NCBI GenBank assembly: GCA_910587095.1
Contig: CAJUMJ010000058.1
Location: 62,001-126,000, forward strand
Direction: 5' to 3'
From: an uncultured Lachnospiraceae bacterium
GTDB taxonomy: Bacteria > Bacillota > Clostridia > Lachnospirales > Lachnospiraceae
DNA length: 64,000 nt
The notes under the pieces are model-generated. The model made no database searches and had not been told where the DNA came from. It was given only the letters and a program-made list of their open reading frames with translations. How positions within the stretch are numbered: position 1 is the stretch's first letter; the number at the start of each line of letters is the position of its first letter. Of this stretch, positions 25,821 to 33,855 are shown piece by piece. Both the position numbers and the translations under genes were made by a program.

Positions 25821-26686
25821 GACCCAATCCTTGTTTTAATCTGCTCCAGATATTGTGTATATCCGGCCTCCCGGTTTGCCTCCTCGCTGGTCAGCTCATG
25901 TTTCTCAAGTTTGATCTTCCCGGGCGAGCGCCTCACATACCACTCGTACTCCATATCCATATTTCCGATATCCAGCGCGCGGTATCCTCTCTTAAACAGC
26001 TCCACCGTCAGAAACTTTGCCGCCACGCCTACCGACAGCACGAACAGCCTGTCCTTCCCGTACCCCACGCAGGCATCCAAAATGGCGGGCACCGCCCCGT
26101 AAGCGTCGCTTGGCGGACAGATAATCCTCTCAATGCTGCGCGCCGTGTCAAAGAGATCGTTGCCGACGCCGTTGTGGGTTCTCTCCCCCTCCACGATCAC
26201 GACATCCCTATTCTCCCATATTTTCCTGATTTTGGCAAACCAGGCTTTACAGCCGCTCCGGTCGCTTGCGTAATAATAGCACCGGGAGACAAACGTGCTG
26301 TAGTAAATCCGGTTCGGATCGCAGTACTTCTCATAGGTTTTCCTGCAAAAGAGCAGGTGGTCCTTCCAGAACTGCCGGCTGGCCTTGTGATGATCGGAAA
26401 GCGTATCAAAAATACCCGGGATCGTCACCATCAGTCCTTCGTCCGGATACGCCAGTATCTCCCGAAGCCCCTCTGCGATCTCCGGGCTCGCTTTTTGCAG
26501 CATCAGATCCCCGCCCTTTATCATCACGATCTCGCCGTCCCCAAAGCGGACCATACTCTTTTGCGTCCGCAAAAGCTCGTCGATTGTCCCGTCTATGGAC
26601 TGTACTTTTATCCGATTAGGCAGGATGCCCTTCTCATACAGAAAATAGGAGATCGCCGCCAAACCGTCCTTTATTTTTTGTCTCAT
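25817..26686 (-). CDS. GT-D fold glycosyltransferase (DUF1792-like)
   Basis: 289 residues. MVRFGDGEIVMIKG near residue 46 is the GT-D hallmark (RFGDGE, where Asp and Glu bind the metal and donor). ENRDVVIVEGERTHNGVGNDLF and the SVGVAAKFLTVELF region complete the DUF1792 pattern known from DGT1/GlyD-type enzymes, which add glucose to serine-rich repeat glycans. Here it lies between a GT4 gene and an acetyltransferase gene, each with a 4-bp overlap, so it more likely acts on the lipid-linked repeat unit. Fold assignment is strong; acceptor unknown. Confidence 0.88.
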   Translation of the reverse strand: MRQKIKDGLAAISYFLYEKGILPNRIKVQSIDGTIDELLRTQKSMVRFGDGEIVMIKGGDLMLQKASPEIAEGLREILAYPDEGLMVTIPGIFDTLSDHHKASRQFWKDHLLFCRKTYEKYCDPNRIYYSTFVSRCYYYASDRSGCKAWFAKIRKIWENRDVVIVEGERTHNGVGNDLFDTARSIERIICPPSDAYGAVPAILDACVGYGKDRLFVLSVGVAAKFLTVELFKRGYRALDIGNMDMEYEWYVRRSPGKIKLEKHELTSEEANREAGYTQYLEQIKTRIGS

Positions 26687-27834
26687 ACCTTTCCATGCTC
26701 CTGCAGGATTTTGTCCCGCATACCCATAATCGTATCGAAATATCTGTCAAAATTATATTTATCTTTCAGCGCGCGGTATCCCGCCGCTCCCATCTCCTTC
26801 ATCCGTTCCCTGTCTGAGAGCATCACGGAAAGCTTATTTCGCAGGTCCTCCTGGTCACAATCCCTGAAATGATAGCCCGTAACGCCGTCCTCCACATAAC
26901 AGGCCGTGCCGTTTTTATCGCTGCAGATCACGGGCAGCGAGTAGCTCATAGCTTCCAATTGGGACACGGACGCCATCTCCAGCGTGCTTGGAATCACATA
27001 CAGATCAGCCCCCATATATTCCGCCTCCATCTTCTCACGGGGCAAGTTGGTTTTTACCGTGACCATATGTTCCAGCCGATGCTCCCGCACAAAGCTTCTG
27101 ACCTGCTCACAGTACTCCTTCTGAAAACGGTTGGTGGCCTCCCCGACCAGCGTCACATGAATCCTGTATTTATCCCCAAGCTCTTCCACACACTGCAAAA
27201 GCATCAGATGATGCTTTCTGATCTCATACTTTCCGATACAGAGAATATGTATCGTATCCTCCGAAAAATAAGTCCTTTCCTCTGGCGCTCTCCTCGGATC
27301 GACCACAAAGGGGACAAAATAATCGTTTTCCCTGATCGCCGTCCCCGGCTTCTTTACGCCCATCACCGGCGTCATACGAAGAGACGGCGTCATGCGGCCT
27401 GCCAGCCTGTGAAGCGGATCCGTCTTTGCGGGCTTTGACCAGAGCGGATTTTGATTGTATAAAATACAGGGATACCCCTTTGTCTTACAAATCAGATACG
27501 CCGCCATGGAATACACCGATCGTTCCCGCAAGATCACCACATCCGGGGCAAATTCACAGATCAGCTTTTTCAGCCTGCGAACAGGCGGAAAACCGTGCTG
27601 TATTTTAAACACGATGGCTGTGGGATCTTTTCTGTGGATCACATTCACATATAAAAAATCTATCAGCCGGTATAACGGCGAATACCCAAGTACAACCGGC
27701 GTCACGCTGGAATAATCTTCTATGATGGCGGCGTAGTGGCTGATAAAGCGCACTTCGCATCCCCGCTCCTTAAGCCCCTTCATGATATCCGCCTGGTTGG
27801 TGTGATACCGTGGCGCTACATAAAGAAATTTCAT
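26683..27834 (-). CDS. Glycosyltransferase family 4
   Basis: 383 residues, GT-B. KFLYVAPRYHTNQADIMKGL opens the N-terminal domain; ILCIGKYEIRKHHLMLL and STLEMASVSQLEAMSYSLPVICSD give the C-terminal donor site with the E-x7-E pair (E in LEM and in QLEAMS). The N-terminal half is divergent, as usual for the acceptor side. It overlaps the radical SAM gene by 4 bp upstream and the GT-D gene by 4 bp downstream, a run of coupled translation (27834 down to 25233) that suggests fixed stoichiometry. Sugar specificity cannot be read. Confidence 0.87.
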   Translation of the reverse strand: MKFLYVAPRYHTNQADIMKGLKERGCEVRFISHYAAIIEDYSSVTPVVLGYSPLYRLIDFLYVNVIHRKDPTAIVFKIQHGFPPVRRLKKLICEFAPDVVILRERSVYSMAAYLICKTKGYPCILYNQNPLWSKPAKTDPLHRLAGRMTPSLRMTPVMGVKKPGTAIRENDYFVPFVVDPRRAPEERTYFSEDTIHILCIGKYEIRKHHLMLLQCVEELGDKYRIHVTLVGEATNRFQKEYCEQVRSFVREHRLEHMVTVKTNLPREKMEAEYMGADLYVIPSTLEMASVSQLEAMSYSLPVICSDKNGTACYVEDGVTGYHFRDCDQEDLRNKLSVMLSDRERMKEMGAAGYRALKDKYNFDRYFDTIMGMRDKILQEHGKV

Positions 27835-28829
27835 ATAAACCTGTTCTCCTTAAGGCTGTATTTGCCGCCTTTTAAAAATTTATGCTTTACAACCCACCAT
27901 CCCGGCACCCATATATACTTGTGCATAGCCGGCGAGGCGGAACCGATCATCCAGCAATTCCTGTCGCATTTTCTCGTACATTCCCGCACCTTTTCCGCCT
28001 GCTCGGAGTTCCACAGCTCGTCCCACGACTGTTCCCTGAGATTCCCCATAACCGCCTTTTTCTCCATACCGTTACAGGGAATCACATCGCAGAATGGGTC
28101 AATAAAAAACGCGTTTTTTGACATGTCACAGGGCAAAAGCCTTTTGTTTCCGTAAATATAATTGATCAGCCCGTGATTAAAATAGGCGCGGAACCATTTT
28201 TTCGGAGATCTGCTCTTTAACAGCTCGTTGATCAGCTTCTCAAAATTCTGCGCCACCTTATATTTGTCGTCGATTTTGTTGTCTGTCTTTCTGAAATAAA
28301 AGGAATTATGCAGCGTCGCCGTCGCAAACTCCATCCCCATATCGTTGGCAATATTGTATAAAGGCACCAGGTCTTCGCAGTTCATGTCCTGCACCGTCAT
28401 GCCAAATCCCACGTCAGGGTGCCCCATCTCCACAAGCGTCTTGAGCGTTTTATAGCCTCTGTTAAAGCCGTCCGGGATCCCTCTGATTTTGTCGTTGGTT
28501 TCCTGTAACCCCTCGATGCTGATGCGGATTCCCACCTTGGGAAACTCCCTGCAAAGCGCGATAATCCGGTCCGTAAAGTAGCCGTTCGTAGATATGACAA
28601 TCCTGTCGGATTTCTTGTAAAGCTCCCGCACGATATCTGGTATATCCTGCCTGATAAAAGGTTCGCCCCCCGTGATGTTCGTAAAAGCCATCTCCGGAAG
28701 CTTTTTGATATCCTCGAGGGTAATTTCCTCCTCCGGCCGCGTTGGGTCGCGGAAGCAGTCGCACATATTACATCTCGCATTACATCTGTATGTCACTATC
28801 ACGGTTCCGTATAACGTTCGTCTGGCCAT
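27831..28829 (-). CDS. Radical SAM protein with SPASM-like C-terminus
   Basis: 332 residues from the ATG at 28829, chosen because GAAGGGGA lies 9 bp upstream and because the 40 earlier codons run through palindromic repeats. CNARCNMC at residues 16-23 binds the 4Fe-4S cluster and S-adenosylmethionine; TNITGGEPF and STNGYFTDRI follow the MoaA/PqqE pattern. Cysteines at C-D-M, C-D-V-I-P-C, and the CTRKCDRNCW cluster form a partial SPASM/twitch domain for one or two more iron-sulfur clusters. In polysaccharide loci such proteins may oxidise, epimerise or rearrange sugars. No peptide substrate gene is nearby. Role unknown. Confidence 0.85.
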   Translation of the reverse strand: MARRTLYGTVIVTYRCNARCNMCDCFRDPTRPEEEITLEDIKKLPEMAFTNITGGEPFIRQDIPDIVRELYKKSDRIVISTNGYFTDRIIALCREFPKVGIRISIEGLQETNDKIRGIPDGFNRGYKTLKTLVEMGHPDVGFGMTVQDMNCEDLVPLYNIANDMGMEFATATLHNSFYFRKTDNKIDDKYKVAQNFEKLINELLKSRSPKKWFRAYFNHGLINYIYGNKRLLPCDMSKNAFFIDPFCDVIPCNGMEKKAVMGNLREQSWDELWNSEQAEKVRECTRKCDRNCWMIGSASPAMHKYIWVPGWWVVKHKFLKGGKYSLKENRFI

Positions 28830-28859
28830 GCAGTCATTCCCCTTCTCTTTTTTTAAAAT

Positions 28860-28904
28860 CAGATGCTTCGCATCTGCCAGCATTCGCATTCCGCGCTCTC
28901 GCGC
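28860..28904 (-). repeat. Two short perfect hairpins upstream of the radical SAM gene
   Basis: CAGATGC with GCATCTG (28860-28866 and 28870-28876, 3-nt loop) and GCGC with GCGC (28893-28896 and 28901-28904). They are perfect inverted repeats in the 131-bp gap, similar in style to the hairpins at 20.6, 55.2 and 60.6 kb. Confidence 0.65.
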
Positions 28905-28932
28905 TTCTTGCTCATGCCGGATGTTCGTCAAA

Positions 28933-28971
28933 TGTACACATAGCTTCATGCAAGCATGATCTATGTGTACA
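28933..28971 (-). repeat. 39-nt two-part hairpin overlapping a stop codon
   Basis: TGTACACATAG (28933-28943) pairs perfectly with 28961-28971, and inside it TCATGC (28946-28951) pairs with 28954-28959. On the minus strand the first arm contains the last codons and the TAG stop (28963-28961) of the GT4 gene. The following minus-strand bases carry only three T residues, so it may stabilise a 3' end or attenuate rather than fully terminate. Confidence 0.7.
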
Positions 28972-30199
28972 CTTTCCTCACTATTTTATCACAATATTCC
29001 TCAATTGTATCGAATTTTATGTCTTTACAGTTTTCCCTGTATTTCATGCATCTTTCGGGGTTGTTCCACAGCTCGCGGATATGTTCCGTGAGTTCCTCTG
29101 CGTCCCCGCCTCTGAAAAGCTCTCCTGTTCTGCCTGCTTCCACCAGCTCCGGCGCGCCGCCGAGATCGGATACCAGAACCGGCGTTCCGTACATTTGGGA
29201 CTCCATCACGGAAAAAGGGCAGTTCTCATACCACTCGGAAGGATAGACGGAAAATCTTGCCCCTGCAATCAGCCGCCGCAGGGCTTCCCCTGTCACAAAG
29301 CCTCTGTTCTCCACATTTTTCACCTTCGAAACCTGCTCCGTCATGGGGCCGGACCCGGCAAAGACAAAGGGAATTTCCGGCAGGGCTTTGCAGGCCGCAA
29401 GAAGCGTGCCGATCCCCTTCTCCTCGGAGAAACGGCCAAAATAGAGCACATAATCCGCCGGCGTTTTCATCTCGTCCCTTTTTTTCCCACTCAGGCGCAT
29501 CTTCTTGTCGTCCGCCGGCGTTCTTTCCACAAAGTTGCGCATCATCACGGTCTTATCCGCCAAAAGCGGGTCCGTGTCCAACTGTTTTTTCATAAACTCG
29601 CTGGGGCAGACGATCACATCCACCATCGCGTAGGTCTTTCGCATCCTGTAAAGCTCCGCTTCCACGGTCCCGAGCACGCTTTTGATTTTTGAATCGTGAA
29701 TGCAGCGGTTTTTCATGCAGGCGGAGAAATGCCCTTCCCTGCAAGCGAAGCAAATCTTTCCGGTCGCCGGAATCCGCATCATGTGGTTGGGACACACCCA
29801 CTGGTAATCATGCGCGGTGTACACGAGCTTTACCTTGCGCCCCGACTTTTTCCCGTAAGAGCGCACGGCGTAAATAACCGAGGGCGTGAGCTGGAAATTG
29901 ATATTGTTCAGATGCACCACATCGGGATTCATATCCCCAAGCACCTCTTCCATCTTGCGTTTTGCCTCGAAGGAATAGATAATCTTAAACGGATAAAAAA
30001 GCTTTTGCAGCTTTCCCGTATGGAAATCCATATTGCCGGTATAGCGCTGCGCGTGATTTCCCACGATACGCCCCTCATGCTCCATACCAAAATACTGTAC
30101 CTCGTGTCCCCTCTTTAGTAATTCTTCCCCAAGCTTAAAAATATAAGTCTCGGAACCGCCGTTTGGATACAAAAATTTATTGACCATTAAAATTTTCAT
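28961..30199 (-). CDS. Glycosyltransferase family 4 with cysteine-rich insertion
   Basis: 412 residues. NKFLYPNGGSETYIFKLGEEL is quoted in outline (FLYPNGGSETY) as the GT4 loop, YFGRFSEEKGIGTLL and YPSEWYENCPFSVMESQMYG the C-terminal donor site. In the middle, after AHDYQWVCPNH, cysteines in the order C-x11-C-x2-C, then further C-x5-C, form a likely zinc or structural cluster that is recurrent in this GT4 subgroup. It transfers a hexose to the lipid-linked unit. Starts 13 bp after the GT26-GT4 fusion gene, so it is co-transcribed. The role of the cysteine cluster is not known. Confidence 0.9.
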   Translation of the reverse strand: MKILMVNKFLYPNGGSETYIFKLGEELLKRGHEVQYFGMEHEGRIVGNHAQRYTGNMDFHTGKLQKLFYPFKIIYSFEAKRKMEEVLGDMNPDVVHLNNINFQLTPSVIYAVRSYGKKSGRKVKLVYTAHDYQWVCPNHMMRIPATGKICFACREGHFSACMKNRCIHDSKIKSVLGTVEAELYRMRKTYAMVDVIVCPSEFMKKQLDTDPLLADKTVMMRNFVERTPADDKKMRLSGKKRDEMKTPADYVLYFGRFSEEKGIGTLLAACKALPEIPFVFAGSGPMTEQVSKVKNVENRGFVTGEALRRLIAGARFSVYPSEWYENCPFSVMESQMYGTPVLVSDLGGAPELVEAGRTGELFRGGDAEELTEHIRELWNNPERCMKYRENCKDIKFDTIEEYCDKIVRKVYT

Positions 30200-30212
30200 A
30201 ATGCCTTGCTTT

Positions 30213-32159
30213 CTACTCCTGTTTTACATCCTGTCCATCTTTCGATGGCTCGCGCCTGATCGCTTTCCCATAAAGAGCAAGCGTCTGCCCTGTCACATCT
30301 TCCCAGTTATATTTCCCGCAGATAAAGTCTACGCTCTTCTCTCCCATGCGGCTTACCTCCTCCGGGTTGTCCAGCAGATAGACAAGCTGCCTTCTCAAGT
30401 CCGAGACATCGCCCTTTTTGAATATCAGAGCCTTATCCTCCACCACCTCGGTGTTCTCCTTGATATCGCTGACAAGACAGCAGCTTCCGTAGCTCATGGC
30501 CTCGAGGAGCGTCAAAGCCATGCCCTCCACGTCGCTTGGCAGCACAAACGCGTAAGCGTTGGCATACAGTTCCTCCAAAATCTGTCCCTGCACAAAATCG
30601 GTCATAACGATTCTCTCATCCCTCGCCGCCATCCTGTGAATCTCGTCCATATAAGCCATGGCCTGGGAGCTGCCTCCGGCGATCACCAGTTTCTTGTCCG
30701 TCTCAATTGCCGAGAAAGCTTCAATCAGATAATGCAGCCCTTTCTCCGGCACAATCCGCCCGAGAAACAGAAAATACCCGTCTTTTTCCAAACCGTATTT
30801 TTCCCTGATCAGGGACGCCCCCTGTGGCTTCGGCCTGCTGATGCCGTTGGGAATATAGGTGACCTCCCTCCTGTATGTGTCCGCAAAATACTGCTTTACA
30901 TTTTCCGACAGCACGATCACCTCGTCCGCGTACTTCGCCGCCATCCGCTCCCCGAACTTGATCACAAAGGAAGCAAAATTTCCCCACTTTGCCCGCTGCC
31001 AGTCAAGGCCGTGGACTGTCACCACGATCTTTCTCTTCAAAAGATGCGGCAGCCAGAGCATGGCGCACGGCCCCTCCGCATGATAGTGGATCACGTCATA
31101 GTTGTGAAAGAGCGCCATAATGGTTGCAAAGAAGGAGTAGACGATCGCGTTTAAGCTGCTGCGCCGGAAGGTCGGCACGATGTAGACACGGATGCCTTTA
31201 TAAAATTTCCTCCCCTTCCAGCCGTACTCCTGGTCATACTTTTTCCCGGAAACATGGTGTCCGAACCGGTTGTACGCGTCCACTTTATGTCCCATAGCCG
31301 CCATCCGCACGGAAAGCTCCTCCACAACTACCTCGACTCCTCCCTCTCTGGAAGGAATACGCTTGTGGCCGATCATGGCGATATGCATACCCCTTTTCCG
31401 TCTCTGCTTTATCGCCCTTCCCTCTCTGTAGACATAGTATACAAAGGCAAAATTTGTGTTTAAGTAGCGTGGCAGCATACGCTTCGGATCACGCAGAATC
31501 CGAAATACCCATTCCAGGCAAAGTCTCTGCATCCACATGGGCGCCCGCTTCGTGGTGCCCGCTGTAAAGTCAAATGCCGCTCCTACGCCAAGCATCAGCG
31601 CCTTTATCTTATGCCGGTGCTCATACATCCACCACTCCTGCTTGGGTGCTCCGAGAGCCACCCACATGAAATCAGCCCCGCTCCCGTTGATGCGGTTTAT
31701 AATCTCCTCATCCTCCTGCGCGGTCAGCTCGCGAAACGGCGGGGAATACATGCCCGCAATCTGCAGCTTCGGATAACGTCTGAGCAGCGCGGCCCGCAGC
31801 GCCTCCAGAGTAGCCTCCGTACTGCCGTAAAAATAATGCCGGTATCCCGTTTTCTGTGACAAATTAAGAATGGCCGGCATAAGATCCGGCCCCGGTACTC
31901 TTCTCGCCTCCGAAAACCCTCTTTTCCTGCTGACGATAGACAAGGGCTGCCCGTCCGGGAGTGCCAAGGCTCCGCCGTTTTGTACTCTGCGGTAAGCCTT
32001 GTCACGGTACGCCATCACCGTTGTATGCACATTGGAGACACAGATATAATCCCCTTTCAGCTTCTCCAGATTTTCCGTGATATAGGATATGGTGTCCTCC
32101 ATGTTTATGACATTGATATTCGTCCCAAGTATTTTACAGTAAGTCAACTCATTTTTCAT
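30213..32159 (-). CDS. Bifunctional glycosyltransferase: GT26 (WecG/TagA/CpsF) fused to GT4
   Basis: 648 residues. Residues 1 to about 250 are a complete GT26 domain: NVHTTVMAYRD, ALPDGQPL near 66, WVALGAPKQEWWM near 166 and GVGAAFDFTAGTTKRAP near 191. From 258 a complete GT4 domain begins (HIAMIGHKRIPSREGGVEVVVEEL quoted in outline: GHKRIPSREGG), of the DUF1972/WchF rhamnosyltransferase sort, with GRIVPEKGLHYLIEAF and PSDVEGMALTLLEAMSYG. One polypeptide may thus add two successive sugars, for example a ManNAc-type residue and then a rhamnose-type residue. There is no stop or frameshift between the domains. Domain calls are sure, sugars inferred. Confidence 0.92.
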   Translation of the reverse strand: MKNELTYCKILGTNINVINMEDTISYITENLEKLKGDYICVSNVHTTVMAYRDKAYRRVQNGGALALPDGQPLSIVSRKRGFSEARRVPGPDLMPAILNLSQKTGYRHYFYGSTEATLEALRAALLRRYPKLQIAGMYSPPFRELTAQEDEEIINRINGSGADFMWVALGAPKQEWWMYEHRHKIKALMLGVGAAFDFTAGTTKRAPMWMQRLCLEWVFRILRDPKRMLPRYLNTNFAFVYYVYREGRAIKQRRKRGMHIAMIGHKRIPSREGGVEVVVEELSVRMAAMGHKVDAYNRFGHHVSGKKYDQEYGWKGRKFYKGIRVYIVPTFRRSSLNAIVYSFFATIMALFHNYDVIHYHAEGPCAMLWLPHLLKRKIVVTVHGLDWQRAKWGNFASFVIKFGERMAAKYADEVIVLSENVKQYFADTYRREVTYIPNGISRPKPQGASLIREKYGLEKDGYFLFLGRIVPEKGLHYLIEAFSAIETDKKLVIAGGSSQAMAYMDEIHRMAARDERIVMTDFVQGQILEELYANAYAFVLPSDVEGMALTLLEAMSYGSCCLVSDIKENTEVVEDKALIFKKGDVSDLRRQLVYLLDNPEEVSRMGEKSVDFICGKYNWEDVTGQTLALYGKAIRREPSKDGQDVKQE

Positions 32160-32196
32160 ACGGTTCCTCGTCCCCCTCCGGCGATTTTAATTTAAG

Positions 32197-33801
32197 TTAC
32201 TTGTCATACCCCGAAATTTCCGTGACCGCAAAGGCCGCTTTCTTGCGGAAAGCGCCGCCGCAAAGGCAGACAGCCGCACCCAAAAGAGCGCCGATCAGCA
32301 CGCTTCCCACATAGTAGCGCGCCGTCTCAAGCTTCACGGCCTCGCCGGCCACAATCTGCATGGGCGTCCCGGCATCCTGGTAGTTCATAACCCGATACCC
32401 CTCATAGGCCGGATCGTCAGCACTCTCCAAATAGACGCTTGTCTCCTCCAGACCGTCCGTATAAAACCGCGGAACCACATAACCCGCCGGTTCACGGTAC
32501 AGCATGGCGCACAAAAGCGCACCCAAAACCGCGCCCGCGAAAGTCGCACAAAAAACCGCCCCCCTATGCCCCCTGCACCACGCGCGCACATAAAAAAACA
32601 TTTGGTCCGGCATCCCCGAAAGAGGAACCGTGACCTGTCTCCACTTTGACGGAATCAGAGAATGCAGTCCGTACTCCGCCTCCCCCTCTCTTGGCCTGAA
32701 TAAAAGCGCCCCGAGAAACAGAAGGGTAATGTTCTTGAAGGAAGTGTTGAACAGAAGCTGTTCCGTCCAGCCGGCCCCCAAAAAGCAGACGAGAATCACA
32801 AGCTCCCTCGTCCTCTGTTTGTGCGTATCGTAAAACAGCAAAATAAAATAGCCCGATAAAATGATGATTGTCGGAATCAGACCGTAGTTGATGTAACACC
32901 AGACGTAAGAATTGTCCAGCGTCATGGAGGAGCGCACTATCTTGGAGACGTCCGCGCCGAACAAGCTTCGGTACTCCGACTTCAAAAACTGCTCCGCCAG
33001 CCAGATTCTAGTATTGACCATAAAATTAATCTTCTCCACGAAATGGCTGATCTTATGCCAGCTCAGATAGAAAGGCAGGACAAAGGACATCAGCAGACAG
33101 ACCGGAAGCACCAGATTTGCCAGCGCCTTCTCCGCCAGGCAAAATCTTGGGCGGAATTTTATATAGAGGCAGCCTGTCAGCATAACCGCCACTATCCCGA
33201 AGCCCGTATAGCTGATGGAATAAAAAAATACCAGAAGATTCCCGATCATAAGGAGCGCATACTGCTTAAAGCCGTATTTCTCTTCCAGTTCCCATATCGC
33301 CAGCGCACAGAGCATCAGATACGTGATATGCAAAATATTCGGATGTGTAAAGCCAAGGCTCCAGCGGAAAATATGGCCCATTCCAAGTTTTTGGTGAACC
33401 CGGTAGACAGTGTGCTCCAGAAAGAAGAAGGAAACCGAGGATAACACCACGGCGCAGACAGTCCATACCCACAGCGCAATATGGAACACTTTTTTTAAGG
33501 AGATGTTCTTCATGCCAAGCACCGTAAAAGCCACAAAGAAAATGGCGATCTGGCGCGACTCATAATAGATGACAGCCACCAGAACCATAAACAAAATCTG
33601 CAAGACGGCCTGCCTTTTTGTGTAAGGTGTCAGGAGAATTTTTAAAAGCCCCAAAACAAGCGCAGGCGCGACAAGCAGGTAAAAAAGTTTCTGCCCCTCA
33701 TAAAATCCCAGCCCCTTCGCAAGGGACAGGAGAATGAAAAATCCATAGTAACACGCTTCCTGTACAGTAATCTTTTTCTCGAATCGCTCAAATCGTTCCA
33801 T
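32197..33801 (-). CDS. O-antigen polymerase-like membrane protein with C-terminal Wzz-like segment
   Basis: 534 residues. About ten hydrophobic helices in the first 380 residues, with an external loop around residues 245-300 (WLAEQFLKSEYRSLFGADV) as in Wzy/WaaL proteins. The last 140 residues are different: a helix (about 405-423), an outside segment of about 80 residues with a Pro/Tyr-rich VPRFYTDG stretch, and a final Gly/Ala-rich helix (about 495-515). A two-helix hairpin enclosing an external domain is the layout of Wzz/CapA chain-length regulators, though here shorter. The protein may combine polymerisation with length control. It lies just upstream of the GT26-GT4 gene. Polymerase call is likely; the tail's function is inferred. 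Confidence 0.7.
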   Translation of the reverse strand: MERFERFEKKITVQEACYYGFFILLSLAKGLGFYEGQKLFYLLVAPALVLGLLKILLTPYTKRQAVLQILFMVLVAVIYYESRQIAIFFVAFTVLGMKNISLKKVFHIALWVWTVCAVVLSSVSFFFLEHTVYRVHQKLGMGHIFRWSLGFTHPNILHITYLMLCALAIWELEEKYGFKQYALLMIGNLLVFFYSISYTGFGIVAVMLTGCLYIKFRPRFCLAEKALANLVLPVCLLMSFVLPFYLSWHKISHFVEKINFMVNTRIWLAEQFLKSEYRSLFGADVSKIVRSSMTLDNSYVWCYINYGLIPTIIILSGYFILLFYDTHKQRTRELVILVCFLGAGWTEQLLFNTSFKNITLLFLGALLFRPREGEAEYGLHSLIPSKWRQVTVPLSGMPDQMFFYVRAWCRGHRGAVFCATFAGAVLGALLCAMLYREPAGYVVPRFYTDGLEETSVYLESADDPAYEGYRVMNYQDAGTPMQIVAGEAVKLETARYYVGSVLIGALLGAAVCLCGGAFRKKAAFAVTEISGYDK

Positions 33802-33855
33802 GCTGCATCCGTTCCTTTCGCTTCGCAGTTTCCGGCCTCCTTCACCTGTACCAAC

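Noticed and set aside
25853..26872. A 339-codon open frame on the plus strand
   Set aside because: Antisense to the GT-D and GT4 genes, both of which have clear motifs and coupled starts.
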